Assembly: GCA_025963465.1 (NCBI GenBank)
Contig: JAOQAP010000087.1
Coordinates: forward strand, 1-36,377
DNA from: Flavipsychrobacter sp.
GTDB taxonomy: Bacteria; Bacteroidota; Bacteroidia; Chitinophagales; Chitinophagaceae
Direction of reading: 5' to 3'
DNA length: 36,377 nt
The position numbers and the translations under genes were made by a program. Shown in pieces: positions 14,286 through 23,918 of this stretch. The notes under the pieces were generated by a model. It worked only from the letters and a program-made list of their open reading frames with translations. It ran no database searches and was not told the origin of the DNA. Position 1 is the first letter of the stretch. Every line of letters begins with the position of its first letter.

Positions 14286-15323
14286 CTATTTGTTCACTGC
14301 TATTGTTCCGTTCTGTATCGTAGAGCCATTTGCATCAGCTATTACATAGATGTAAGAACCGCTTGCAAGTGCCGATGTATTGATCGCATCATGACCCGTA
14401 AGAGTTGTGGTCACTACCACTTGTCCGTTCATGGCTATCAGCTTGCAGCTAAGGCCTGCATTCATTGGGCCGTCCAGGTACAACGTACCATTTGCCGGGT
14501 TAGGGTAAACGCTCACTACTTTGTTGTCCGCTACATTACGTACACCTGAATGGTCTACGGGTGGTGTGTGCACATAAGGTATGCCTGTCATGGTCACATC
14601 ATCTATATATAGCACGCTATGATATTGTGGTATAGTACCGCCGCCACCGCTGCTAGCAAAGGTTACGCGCAACAGTGTTACCGAATCTGCAGTGTCTTTA
14701 GGATAAGTGATGTTAGCTGTTATCTGGCTGAAAGAAGTGCCCGGGCCTATATTCACAAAGCCGGTGCCTATTATGCTATCTACAGTTCCTACCTTTGCTA
14801 TTGCCTGCACGGTAAGTGTTCCCGAATCTACGCCCGTAACAAATGTAGCAGTGTCATACCCTGCTGCATACTCTACCCATGCGCTTACTGTTTTTGGTCT
14901 CAGAGTTACAGGTGTACCACCTGAATAGGTAATGCCAGTAATGCCTGGCTTTGGCGTAATGGTAATGCCCACGCTTGCTTTCGCATTAGAAAGTACGCCG
15001 GGAAAAAGTAGCGTATCCTGGTAAGTAGTCAGGATCTTTGCTGATGAGCTGCCACCGTGTATTGTGGTGACTTCCTTATACAGCTGCCTGCGCCATACGC
15101 TATCATCTTTGCCGGGGAATGCGATCTTTCCGATCGTTCTTCCTAATCCGATAAAGATAGAATCTGCACCATACCATGCAAATGGAGCTTCTATAGTTGT
15201 AGTGGAGCCTGTTGGGCCTGCGGTGTTCGTACGCCACATTTCCATATCTCCGTTAGTTATTGTCTGTGCGAATGATGCCGTACCGGCTATCAGTGCAAAA
15301 AATAATAAGTAGATTTTCCTCAT
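14286..15323 (-). CDS. T9SS type A cargo protein with PCMD-like N-terminal domain
   Basis: The 345-residue product has a signal peptide (about 1-19, ending SFA, then Q). A domain beginning ITNGDMEMWRTNTAG resembles the putative carbohydrate-metabolism (PCMD/DUF4493-like) domains that start with 'NGDFExW'. The C-terminal 75 residues form a type A T9SS sorting domain: VVSVYPNPANGTLYLDG, then CKLIAMNGQVV and SALASGSYIYVIAD. It should be exported across the outer membrane and attached or released at the surface. A peroxiredoxin gene lies 33 bases upstream in the same direction, so the two may be co-transcribed, although their jobs look unrelated. The natural ligand is unknown. Confidence 0.82.
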   Translation of the reverse strand: MRKIYLLFFALIAGTASFAQTITNGDMEMWRTNTAGPTGSTTTIEAPFAWYGADSIFIGLGRTIGKIAFPGKDDSVWRRQLYKEVTTIHGGSSSAKILTTYQDTLLFPGVLSNAKASVGITITPKPGITGITYSGGTPVTLRPKTVSAWVEYAAGYDTATFVTGVDSGTLTVQAIAKVGTVDSIIGTGFVNIGPGTSFSQITANITYPKDTADSVTLLRVTFASSGGGGTIPQYHSVLYIDDVTMTGIPYVHTPPVDHSGVRNVADNKVVSVYPNPANGTLYLDGPMNAGLSCKLIAMNGQVVVTTTLTGHDAINTSALASGSYIYVIADANGSTIQNGTIAVNK

Positions 15324-15356
15324 AGTCTTGTTTTTGTATGTTTAATTGACTGCAAA

Positions 15357-15830
15357 TTACATATTTATCGCTTGCAAACATTTTTCTATCTCGTTAAAAT
15401 TTGGCACATCACTTGCGTTTTCCAGCACTTCCGCATAGCGCACTATACCTTCCTTGTCTATTACAAATGCCGAGCGTTTCGATACGCCGTCCATATCATT
15501 GAACCAGTGGTCATATATGGTGTCATAGTCTGTAGATGCAGTTTTATTAAAATCACTGAGCAGTGGGAAATTGAGCTGTTGTTCTGCCTTGAATTTTCCC
15601 AGTGCGAAAAGAGAATCTACTGATATACCGTATATCTGTGCATCAAGGCCATTGTAAATAGCTATATTATCACGCATCATGCACAATTCTTTAGTGCAGG
15701 TGCTGGTAAATGCCAGTGGAAAGAACAACAACAGTACATTCTTCCCTTTTTGCTCGCTGAGGGTCACTTTATTCTTTTCTGTATCCCGTAGCGTAAAATC
15801 CGGTGCCTGCTGGCCAACCTCTATGCTCAT
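15357..15830 (-). CDS. Peroxiredoxin, BCP/AhpE-like
   Basis: The 157-residue product has the thioredoxin-fold AhpC/TSA pattern: VGQQAPDFTLRDTEKNKVTLSE at the N-terminus, then PLAFTSTCTKELC, in which Cys45 is the expected peroxidatic cysteine in the P-x-x-x-T-x-x-C motif. Cys50, five residues later, is the resolving cysteine position of atypical 2-Cys BCP-type enzymes. The rest (IYGISVDSLFALGKFKAEQQLNFPLLSDF) agrees with the family. It lacks a signal peptide, so it reduces hydrogen or organic peroxides in the cytoplasm using a thioredoxin-like donor. It stands upstream of a T9SS cargo gene on the same strand. No exact promoter box was found in its 131-base upstream gap. Confidence 0.93.
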   Translation of the reverse strand: MSIEVGQQAPDFTLRDTEKNKVTLSEQKGKNVLLLFFPLAFTSTCTKELCMMRDNIAIYNGLDAQIYGISVDSLFALGKFKAEQQLNFPLLSDFNKTASTDYDTIYDHWFNDMDGVSKRSAFVIDKEGIVRYAEVLENASDVPNFNEIEKCLQAINM

Positions 15831-15889
15831 ATTGTGTTTTTGGTAAAATTAAAGCAATAACATCTGTCAGCAAAATGATATTGCCTGGC

Positions 15890-15944
15890 TATAAAAAGAA
15901 ATAAAGCTGTGATACCTGACATACTATCAGCACCACAGCTTTAT
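15890..15944 (-). terminator. Terminator of the 475-residue T9SS cargo gene
   Basis: Arms ATAAAGCTGTG (15901-15911) and CACAGCTTTAT (15934-15944) form an 11-base stem with a 22-base loop. Read on the minus strand it is followed by TTTCTTTTTATA, as expected for termination of the gene ending at 15962. Confidence 0.75.
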
Positions 15945-15961
15945 AATAAAGTTATTCCCGA

Positions 15962-17389
15962 TTAATCTTTTAGAAACTGTCCGCCCTCTTTGTTGTTCAC
16001 TTTTACATGGTATATGCCGCTTGCAAGGCTATGTACGTTTACTAATACTTTGCGCTCTGCGTTGTATTCATTACTGAATACTACCTGTCCGGCAACATTC
16101 ACTATGGCCAAAGTATTTATTGCATCGTTTGATTCTATGTTCAGCTCGTTGCCAGCCGGCACAGGGTACATGGCAATGCCTGCCGTACTTTTAGGCACAG
16201 GAGCTATTGCTGATGGTACAGGTATGATCTTTTCAGGCACTGCAACGAACACGTTTGGCAAACCGAGCTCGCAGTTGGACCCTGACGCGAGGGTTATCGC
16301 ATCGCTGATATAGCCGCAGGATAGTCCCGCGAGGTTAGGTGAGGTGATACAATCTAAGTATGGCGTATAAAGTGCATCCATCTCATTCATGTATATCTTG
16401 CCGTCGGGCGCCAGTTTCAGGTCTGATGATCCTCTGCCGCTTGGTGTCAGCACCACCTTTGAAGCTAAAATTGCCGCAGGAGTGGAGAGGGTAACATCGA
16501 ACTGCTCTATGAAGTTGGATAAAGGAGCCGGGTAGTGATGCACATAAAGTTTCGTATTGTCAGGTGAGAATTCTGCTCCGTAATAGCTGCTTGTAGTGTC
16601 TATGACCATACAATTGGATACAACTCCTGTTGCACGATCGAAGTCATACAATTCCAGCCCTTTTTTTGAACCCGCTGTTGAGCTTGACGTGCAGACGATC
16701 TTCTTCCAGTCATGCGATGCTTTCAGTACCCCTATCAGGTAAGAGAAAAAGCCTGACATCGATCCTGCGTGCGACACAACAGGTGTATGGCTGAGACCTG
16801 TAGCCGTAATATCATAAGCATAGAAAAGGCTGGTGTCCCTGGCATGGTCAATGAGCCATATATTACCATCATTACCCGGAATAGCTATTGATTTTTCAGA
16901 TACCACGGTATCGAGCAAAATCCCTGTCGATCCGGTTACCAGGTCACCTTTACCGCTGTTCAGTGCCATGTCCACTATGCTGTACATTATTCTTGGGGCG
17001 GCATGGTTGCTCGGATAGTTCTCCCCTTCCTCTATAGAGAACACATAATATTTTTTGCTGCTACCGGGGTCAGGTATTATTAATGCGCCCTGGGTCGCGC
17101 TCGCTGTTGAGAAGGGCACAATGGCAGTACCGCCTGGCATTACTGTATTTGTGTTGTCCCACACCTTTTTCCCGTTTGTATAAAACAGCAGGTTTGCGCC
17201 GGTGTCACACACGGTGGCACAGCCTTCGTTATTGAACATGCCTGTTTTAATAGGGACCGGGACACCACTTTTGAAGGTTAATCCTGCTGAGCTGCCGAAC
17301 GCCCATATTTTGTTCTGGTTACTGTTGTATTGGGCCTGTAGCTGGCCTGACATGGCTATGCCAATGAAGAGCATTGTAATTTTGTTCAT
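15962..17389 (-). CDS. T9SS type A cargo protein with beta-propeller-like domain
   Basis: The 475-residue product has a signal peptide (about 1-19, ending LQAQ) and a large repetitive domain. The domain opens KIWAFGSSAGLTFKSG, then NNEGCATVCDTGANLLFYTNGKKVWDN and TASATQGALIIPDPGS. This matches a widespread family of Bacteroidota secreted proteins that probably fold as WD40-like beta-propellers. A short T9SS type A domain closes the protein (AMYPVPAGNELNIES, VNVAGQVVFSNE, HSLASGIYHVKVN). Its binding target or enzyme activity is not known. It is read divergently from groES across a 254-base region and has its own terminator. Confidence 0.82.
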   Translation of the reverse strand: MNKITMLFIGIAMSGQLQAQYNSNQNKIWAFGSSAGLTFKSGVPVPIKTGMFNNEGCATVCDTGANLLFYTNGKKVWDNTNTVMPGGTAIVPFSTASATQGALIIPDPGSSKKYYVFSIEEGENYPSNHAAPRIMYSIVDMALNSGKGDLVTGSTGILLDTVVSEKSIAIPGNDGNIWLIDHARDTSLFYAYDITATGLSHTPVVSHAGSMSGFFSYLIGVLKASHDWKKIVCTSSSTAGSKKGLELYDFDRATGVVSNCMVIDTTSSYYGAEFSPDNTKLYVHHYPAPLSNFIEQFDVTLSTPAAILASKVVLTPSGRGSSDLKLAPDGKIYMNEMDALYTPYLDCITSPNLAGLSCGYISDAITLASGSNCELGLPNVFVAVPEKIIPVPSAIAPVPKSTAGIAMYPVPAGNELNIESNDAINTLAIVNVAGQVVFSNEYNAERKVLVNVHSLASGIYHVKVNNKEGGQFLKD

Positions 17390-17503
17390 AGGAGATGGTT
17401 TTTTGGTTACTGCAAGTTAATAAATAGTATTGATATAATAAAGCAATTAAATGGGAAAAATTAAAATATACTATCCTTGTTAATTCCGCTTATGTCATAA
17501 ACT

Positions 17504-17546
17504 GTCAGTTTGCAGGACGAAAATTGCCAGATCCTGCAAAATTGAC
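17504..17546. promoter_or_regulatory. Dyad overlapping the groES promoter (candidate heat-shock operator)
   Basis: The arms TTTGCAGGA (17509-17517) and TCCTGCAAA (17532-17540) are perfect complements 14 bases apart. The symmetry continues outward with GTCA (17504-17507) and TGAC (17543-17546) after a one- or two-base bulge. The dyad covers the TTG of the promoter at 17524-17555, a natural place for a repressor or activator. It is not the CIRCE element. Confidence 0.5.
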
Positions 17547-17555
17547 CGACATTTG
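17524..17555 (+). promoter_or_regulatory. Putative groES-groEL promoter TTG-N21-GACATTTG
   Basis: TTG at 17524-17526 and GACATTTG at 17548-17555 fit the Bacteroidota pattern with one mismatch in the -7 box (G for T at its first base). The predicted leader before the groES ATG is about 80 bases. Confidence 0.5.
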
Positions 17556-17643
17556 TGCCCCCCATGGCTATGGCATAAAAAGTGATGGCTTAGAGTTAAG
17601 TTAGTAACTACATTCAAAAACATAAAAATTAAATCTGATAACA

Positions 17644-17922
17644 ATGGCTAAAAACGTGAACATTACCCCCCTCCATGACAGGGTAATAGTGAAGGCAGCA
17701 GCAGCTGAAGAAAAAACAGCAGGTGGCATCATTATACCTGACACTGCAAAAGAAAAACCACAACGCGGCATTGTAATAGCAGCCGGCCCGGGCAAAAAAG
17801 ATGAGCCGATGACCGTAAAAAGCGGAGATACTATCCTTTATGGCAAGTATGCAGGCACTGAAGTTTCTTTCGAAGGTGAGGACTACCTCATTATGCGTGA
17901 GAGCGATATACTGGCGGTTATC

Positions 17923-17925
<3 letters not shown>
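17644..17925 (+). CDS. groES: Co-chaperonin GroES
   Basis: The 93-residue product is a full-length Gro[35 protein letters not shown] (in two stretches) contains the mobile loop that docks on Gro[27 protein letters not shown] and the closing [13 protein letters not shown] complete the beta-barrel. It caps the GroEL cylinder during protein folding in the cytoplasm. groEL follows after 113 bases. A dyad sits over the likely promoter, and a REP-like inverted repeat begins at its stop codon, so the two chaperonin levels could be adjusted by mRNA structure. Confidence 0.98.
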
Positions 17926-19676
<1,751 letters not shown>

Positions 19677-19700
19677 GATAAAATAAGTACTATAATGAAG

Positions 19701-19727
19701 AATGCCCCTGTATCATACAGGGGCATT
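19701..19727. terminator. Bidirectional terminator after groEL
   Basis: Perfect 13-base arms AATGCCCCTGTAT and ATACAGGGGCATT flank one C and are followed by TCTGTTT. The gene on the other side (minus, ending 19762) probably shares it. Confidence 0.85.
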
Positions 19728-19761
19728 TCTGTTTGTAAAAGAATGGACAATTAACACGTAT

Positions 19762-21411
19762 CTACTCCAGTTGGCTCCATGCCATGCGTAGCGAAATATT
19801 ATCGCCCTTCCTGTATTGCACCAACGATGCATATACTCCCCTCTTATCATCAAAATCTGCGCCTTCTACAAAGCTGCATTTGTACTCGTTAGCTGCCGGC
19901 GTACCAAATACATAATGCTTGGTCACTTCTCTTTTGCAAAGCTTATAATAGAATGTATTAGTACGGCTGTAATTATAAACGGTATCCTTTGCTTTACTTT
20001 CTATGGTAGTTGAAGGATCATTGTCATTCCCATTAAATACTATGTAAGTATTTTTTCCGCTGTTATAACAGTTCACACCAAAAAATTGCCTTTGATAAAC
20101 GTTCATTGGAATGTCATTGAACAGGGGCATGCTCTGCGCTTTATTAGCTATGCTGTATGCGCTGTCATAATGCTGATAGCTCATATGCCTTTGGGAAAAG
20201 GGTAATATAGTGGCCCATAATTCATTGCCATTATCGTCAAGTTGGGTAATAGCTATGTTGCCCAGGAATGTATTGTAATCAGTGCGTCGCTCATTTTCCT
20301 GTTCCGGGTACCTGCCATACGTTGTTGATATTATTGTTGTCAATCCGTTTTCATTAGTGAACATAGATACAGGTATTCCTTCATAGGCTTTGGTTGTATC
20401 TGTTTTTGCCTGCAGTTGCTTTGTGGCCATTTTATAGTTCATCCATTTGTAGTCCAGGGACATATCGTGTTCTCCAAGTTTAAAGAAAACATGATTGATA
20501 AGCGCAGTAGGAAGCCAGTTTATGCCATACTTGTACTCAATATCCCTGTAGCTTAGCAGCAACAGGTTCAGTGTTCCTGCAAATGGATTATACGTATAGT
20601 TGGAGAAATATGGGAATATTTCTGTTGATACGTCCACTTTTGTTGATATTGCTTTGGAGCTGTCTTTTGGTATGTAGTAGACATATAACTTGTGATCAAA
20701 AATTGTTGGTGTGTTCGGTAAGCCCTCTACATTGCTTACTGAACCGCCCTGCTTTATCTTTTCCAGGTTCAGGGAAAGGCAAATGCCATTAGGCTGTGCT
20801 GAAGCGTTACCCACGCGGAGGTAGTCATAGTTTTTTCTGTCAATATTGATAGGCACTTCTTTTACAATTTCGTGTTTACTGTTATAGTAAGCCACGTAGA
20901 TCTTACAGTCTAAGAATTGTGGTACCTCGGTACTGAAGAGGATGGCATAACCATCTTCCTCTTTGTTTTTCATGGTAAAATAACTGGTGCGTTTGGTACT
21001 GCTTTTCGATTCCCCTATTTGTTTCTCTTCGATAAGGTTACCCGTAGTTGCATTAAAGCGCAGGCGTATAAGGCAGTACTTGCTGAGGTGCAACTGTTCC
21101 ACAAATAGTACTGCTTCTCCATTCACCTCAAACAAGCCTTTAAAAACAGACTCTTTGATCACATAAAGGTCAAGCAACCTGCTGTCCTGTTGTTTACTGG
21201 CTATTTGTTTGTGAGTGCTATCAAATACTTTAACGGTTATTTCCTTTGCTACTTCAAAATGTAACAATACAGTATTGCCATTTTTCATGCAGAGCACCCT
21301 GTTCACTCCTGTTTCCGGCAGGCCGGTAGGAACCATGTCATATTTTTCCTGTGCATAACAGTTAGTGATCAGGAAAACCGATAATAAAAAGGATGTAAAT
21401 GATCTTATCAT
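19762..21411 (-). CDS. Secreted protein of unknown function, 549 residues
   Basis: The product has a clear signal peptide (residues 1-20, FLLSVFLITNCYA then Q) and no membrane helices afterwards. The mature part is beta-rich with repeated short strands and turns. Examples are NGNTVLLHFEVAKEITVKVF, VFKGLFEVNGEAVLFVEQ, and later DDNGNELWATILPFSQRH, a phrase often seen in propeller-like periplasmic proteins of this phylum. I do not recognise a family. There is no T9SS C-terminal domain, so it is probably periplasmic. A near match to the -7 box (TATTTTCG on the minus strand, 21431-21438) lies 20 bases upstream. It stands as a single gene between the groEL terminator and the XRE regulator. Confidence 0.75.
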   Translation of the reverse strand: MIRSFTSFLLSVFLITNCYAQEKYDMVPTGLPETGVNRVLCMKNGNTVLLHFEVAKEITVKVFDSTHKQIASKQQDSRLLDLYVIKESVFKGLFEVNGEAVLFVEQLHLSKYCLIRLRFNATTGNLIEEKQIGESKSSTKRTSYFTMKNKEEDGYAILFSTEVPQFLDCKIYVAYYNSKHEIVKEVPINIDRKNYDYLRVGNASAQPNGICLSLNLEKIKQGGSVSNVEGLPNTPTIFDHKLYVYYIPKDSSKAISTKVDVSTEIFPYFSNYTYNPFAGTLNLLLLSYRDIEYKYGINWLPTALINHVFFKLGEHDMSLDYKWMNYKMATKQLQAKTDTTKAYEGIPVSMFTNENGLTTIISTTYGRYPEQENERRTDYNTFLGNIAITQLDDNGNELWATILPFSQRHMSYQHYDSAYSIANKAQSMPLFNDIPMNVYQRQFFGVNCYNSGKNTYIVFNGNDNDPSTTIESKAKDTVYNYSRTNTFYYKLCKREVTKHYVFGTPAANEYKCSFVEGADFDDKRGVYASLVQYRKGDNISLRMAWSQLE

Positions 21412-21483
21412 AGTACCTGGTTAATAGATACGAAAATAATTAAATTGGTTCATTAATCAGTATGTATGGAATATCAGGACAAT

Positions 21484-21509
21484 AAAAAAAGGCATTAAAA
21501 AATGCCTTT
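21484..21509 (-). terminator. Intrinsic terminator of the XRE regulator gene
   Basis: Arms AAAGGCATT (21488-21496) and AATGCCTTT (21501-21509) enclose four A residues. On the minus strand the stem is followed by a run of T, as needed for the gene ending at 21547. Confidence 0.88.
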
Positions 21510-21546
21510 CTAAACGTTATAATGAAATTTGTAAAAGTAAAATTAC

Positions 21547-21861
21547 TTATGCGCTCACCAGATTCAGATGTTCAGAGCTTACCATTTGCAGGGCAAGGCT
21601 CTTTATAGATGGGTACACCAGTTCATATACACCTTTCTTGCTGGCAGGTACGTCTGCTTCCTGCATCGCCACAATGTATATTATGGATTCTGGTATGTCC
21701 AGAACGGTACATACTTTAGAGATCGTTCTCTGGCTTGGACGTTTTACGCCTGTTTCTATCTGAGATAGGGAGGTTTGAGACAACTCACACTTTTCAGCCA
21801 GTTCGTACTGGGTGATAGATAACTTCTTACGTATTGATTTAATGGCTAAACCGATGTTCAT
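21547..21861 (-). CDS. XRE-family transcriptional regulator
   Basis: The 104-residue product has an N-terminal HTH_3-type DNA-binding domain (about 4-58: IKSIRKKLSITQYELAEKC, then SQTSLSQIETGVKRPSQRT and VCTVLDIPES). The C-terminal 45 residues (MQEADVPASKKGVYELVYPSIKSLALQMV) form a short helical part without a known sensor domain. Such a small regulator usually acts as a dimer on a nearby site. A 17-base dyad, TAATTG-N5-CAATTA, lies 31 bases upstream of its start and is a good candidate for autoregulation. A small gene of unknown function is divergent from it. No toxin gene is adjacent, so an antitoxin role is not supported. Confidence 0.88.
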   Translation of the reverse strand: MNIGLAIKSIRKKLSITQYELAEKCELSQTSLSQIETGVKRPSQRTISKVCTVLDIPESIIYIVAMQEADVPASKKGVYELVYPSIKSLALQMVSSEHLNLVSA

Positions 21862-21892
21862 AAAAAATAAATTTAAACTGTTTGTTAGGGAA

Positions 21893-21909
21893 TAATTGGC
21901 TTACAATTA
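21893..21909. promoter_or_regulatory. Dyad TAATTG-N5-CAATTA, candidate XRE operator
   Basis: These perfect six-base half sites, five bases apart, start 31 bases upstream of the XRE start codon, in the divergent region shared with the small gene at 22039. Site size and spacing suit a dimeric HTH regulator, but no second copy was seen. Confidence 0.35.
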
Positions 21910-22026
21910 ATAATTACCGGATATTATTTTAAGTCAGTATTACTATAAAGACGGGATGCAAATGCAAAACGTTGGTACCGGAAACAAATTTTCATTTTAA
22001 TCAGGTGTTCATTCCCTCTTAGCGAT

Positions 22027-22034
22027 TAACTTTG
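22027..22034 (+). promoter_or_regulatory. Putative -7 promoter element (TAACTTTG)
   Basis: This is an exact TAnnTTTG match ending only four bases before the GTG at 22039. Transcription would be expected to start at or next to that codon, suggesting a leaderless message. No -33 TTG at normal spacing. Confidence 0.5.
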
Positions 22035-22038
22035 CTCC

Positions 22039-22272
22039 GTGTCGAATAGCTTTTCCCAACAGATCGTTTTTGATAAAAAGACAATTCTTGCCATAGTAGT
22101 TCCCCAGTTGAGGAAAGACGGCATGTATTATGAGGTCAATATTAAAGGATATCCACGCTTTTATATGTCATGGTCGCCCCTTGGCCGTTTTGACGTTACA
22201 GATGAGGAACTGGTACTGCCTTACCAGCTGGTGCTCGCAGTAAGCGATATTATTGAGCAGCGCCGGAAATGA
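22039..22272 (+). CDS. Small protein of unknown function, 77 residues
   Basis: The reading frame opens at GTG 22039; the first in-frame ATG comes only at residue 28, in the middle of what looks like a continuous fold. The protein (KKTILAIVVPQLRKDGMYYEVNIKG in parts, RFYMSWSPLGRFDV, then ELVLPYQLVLAVSDIIEQRR) is compact, soluble and has no signal peptide. It looks like a real small domain with alternating strands and a final helix. I do not recognise a family. A promoter box ends four bases before the start, so the message may be leaderless. It is divergent from the XRE regulator and could be its target. Confidence 0.65.
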   Translation: MSNSFSQQIVFDKKTILAIVVPQLRKDGMYYEVNIKGYPRFYMSWSPLGRFDVTDEELVLPYQLVLAVSDIIEQRRK

Positions 22273-22278
22273 TCCTGG

Positions 22279-22404
22279 TTACTGGATACTGGTTTCTTGA
22301 TACTTGATATCAGGTACTGGATACTAGTTGTATTACCAAACGACTTTCTACTTTCTACTGAGTACTTTCTACTAAGTACTTTCTACCACGTACTATCTAC
22401 TACG
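22279..22404. repeat. Degenerate GATACT repeats plus four 14-base tandem units (TACTTTCTACTgag type)
   Basis: Exact-period 14-base units begin at 22349, 22363, 22377 and 22391 (TACTTTCTACTGAG, then TACTTTCTACTAAG and two diverged copies). Before them, 22279-22330 holds irregular copies of GATACTGG/GATACTTG. The last 14-base unit supplies the stop codon and the final R-S-R of the minus-strand gene at 22393. Confidence 0.8.
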
Positions 22405-23292
22405 CACTCTCCTGATCTTGATAAGTGCCTGCTGGCCTTTGGGGTTATAAGCGAGTATGCTATATTGCCGGGTGCCGTCTGTGAGCATTACTGATGCAGT
22501 ATTGGGTGGGTCAGATCCTTCATTATCTGCCTGGAAGGAGATAGTATTCACGCCTTGTTGCAGCAATGGTAATCTTAGTTGCCTTTTCTCCTTCACCAGG
22601 AAGTAGTTGGTAAGGTATGGCTTGCCGTTGAGCGAAAGAGTTACCCGGTCACCGTCTACATTGCCGCCATCCCATACATCTATTATCACCGTATCGGTGG
22701 TCCAGTCATAGGCCTTTTCTATACCTGCGGTTATCCTTTCTGTTACCAAAGGTTCTTCCTGCACTTTGGCTACGGGCTTAACGGCATCAAAAGCCTCTTT
22801 CGACTTTTTCCTCATGGAGATCACCGTGTCAAACTTTTCGTGGTAAGCGAACAGGTTTTGTATCTCATCTCCGTCTGTGAACAGGATAGTACCTGCGGTA
22901 CAGGATGTTTTGTCTGTTTCGTTAGTATTTATAGGCCCTGTAAGTATGTTACCCCGGCCGCTGGCGTTGTATTGGAGGCCTGCGTTTATAAGGCACATAT
23001 AGGCTTTCGTCTGTACCCCGTGAGAGTAAATGATCTCCGTTTCTTTAAATGTAAAGGTATGTTGCCTCCTGTCCACTATGCCGCTTATCAGTGTCTTTGT
23101 GTCATCAGGTGCTTTATACGTAATTGAATAACCTTTTATCTGTCCTTCTGTTTCCGTAAATACCAGTTTGTATGGAAAGGTTTCACCGGTGGTCATAGAT
23201 ATGATACCGTTAAGTGTGAGCTGTTTAGGCTGGGCAAATGATACAGAAGCACACAGGAAAAGAAATAATATCCCGAAAAAAACATTCTTCAT
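22393..23292 (-). CDS. Secreted protein with C-terminal 'DGG-DGD/PPNTA' beta-domain
   Basis: The start is placed at ATG 23292, giving 299 residues that open with a normal signal peptide (MKNVFFGILFLFLCASVSFAQ is residues 1-21, shown here as one motif ending in FAQ). A longer in-frame start would add 14 residues before the signal. The N-terminal half is beta-rich (LNGIISMTTGETFPYKLVF). The last 95 residues form a module common in Bacteroidota secreted proteins, with DVWDGGNVDGDRVTLSLNG, a calcium-site-like D-x-G-x-x-D-x-D loop, and NEGSDPPNTASVMLTDG near the end. Its task is unknown. The stop codon lies inside a tandem repeat. Confidence 0.72.
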   Translation of the reverse strand: MKNVFFGILFLFLCASVSFAQPKQLTLNGIISMTTGETFPYKLVFTETEGQIKGYSITYKAPDDTKTLISGIVDRRQHTFTFKETEIIYSHGVQTKAYMCLINAGLQYNASGRGNILTGPINTNETDKTSCTAGTILFTDGDEIQNLFAYHEKFDTVISMRKKSKEAFDAVKPVAKVQEEPLVTERITAGIEKAYDWTTDTVIIDVWDGGNVDGDRVTLSLNGKPYLTNYFLVKEKRQLRLPLLQQGVNTISFQADNEGSDPPNTASVMLTDGTRQYSILAYNPKGQQALIKIRRVRSR

Positions 23293-23358
23293 GATAAAGC
23301 AATAATAGGATTTTAATTTTAGTTGATAGTCCATAATATTTGCGTCTTTCCTTCTATA

Positions 23359-23388
23359 TTTGCTTATTCTGTTAATAGTTTAAATTTG
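23359..23388 (+). promoter_or_regulatory. Promoter TTTG-N18-TAAATTTG
   Basis: TTTG at 23359-23362 and TAAATTTG at 23381-23388 match both Bacteroidota promoter halves at 18-base spacing, 12 bases before the ATG at 23401. The TTTG is also the end of another -7-like box, TATATTTG (23355-23362), so two start sites are possible. Confidence 0.78.
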
Positions 23389-23400
23389 AACAAAAAAATT

Positions 23401-23913
23401 ATGCTGAGAACCTTTATAGCATGCCTGGTGTTAAGCATTGCTTTTTGTTCCTGCTCTGACTTTGTACCTTCTAAAAAGAAGGTGCAGGTATATACCCTTA
23501 TATCATCTACTAACGATTCGCTGGATAAGATGACCAGGGAATGGCACCAGCAATTGTTTCTCAGCACAAAAGATAAAAGCTTCGCAAGATTAAGGCCGTA
23601 TCGTATAAAAATAGGCCAGTTCCTGAGCAGGAGCAGATCTGAAGTAGCTATGCTGACTGTAAACAAAGGTTCGCAAAATCTGCTGGACAGCGAAGAGGCA
23701 TTCCTGGCCACGCAGGCTAACTTGTTCTCCGAAACTTACTCTGCTTTCGAGTCTTATAACGACGTCACGCCTAACGAGACCATAAATAACCAGCTCAGGG
23801 TAGCATCTACCAACCTGAGCAATATGATAGCCAGTAAGGCCGCCATAGCAAGGTCGTTGCAGTACTACGCACAAAAGAATGAAGTAAAGATCAACGAGCT
23901 TAGTAAGCGCTGA
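23401..23913 (+). CDS. Lipoprotein of unknown function, 170 residues
   Basis: The start at ATG 23401 follows a two-part promoter; a longer in-frame opening upstream would run through it. The N-terminus is a lipoprotein-like signal (IACLVLSIAFCSCSDF), with Cys18 or Cys16 as the lipidated residue; the lipobox (F-C-S-C) is not canonical. The rest is largely alpha-helical and charged: LDKMTREWHQQLFLSTKDK, LRPYRIKIGQFLSRSRSE, and a C-terminal helix. It resembles small helical periplasmic proteins but matches no family I know. It faces the NAD(P)-binding protein gene, and the two stop codons are separated by only five bases. Confidence 0.75.
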   Translation: MLRTFIACLVLSIAFCSCSDFVPSKKKVQVYTLISSTNDSLDKMTREWHQQLFLSTKDKSFARLRPYRIKIGQFLSRSRSEVAMLTVNKGSQNLLDSEEAFLATQANLFSETYSAFESYNDVTPNETINNQLRVASTNLSNMIASKAAIARSLQYYAQKNEVKINELSKR

Positions 23914-23918
23914 TTCCT

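Noticed and set aside
17440-17643. A CIRCE/HrcA operator before groES.
   Set aside because: No TTAGCACTC-N9-GAGTGCTAA or close variant is present. The dyad found has a different sequence.
21547-22272. Toxin-antitoxin pair formed by the XRE regulator and the small gene.
   Set aside because: The genes are divergent rather than in one operon, and the small protein shows no toxin-family motif.
22349-22404. CRISPR-like array.
   Set aside because: The 14-base units are directly tandem with no spacers, and no cas genes are near.
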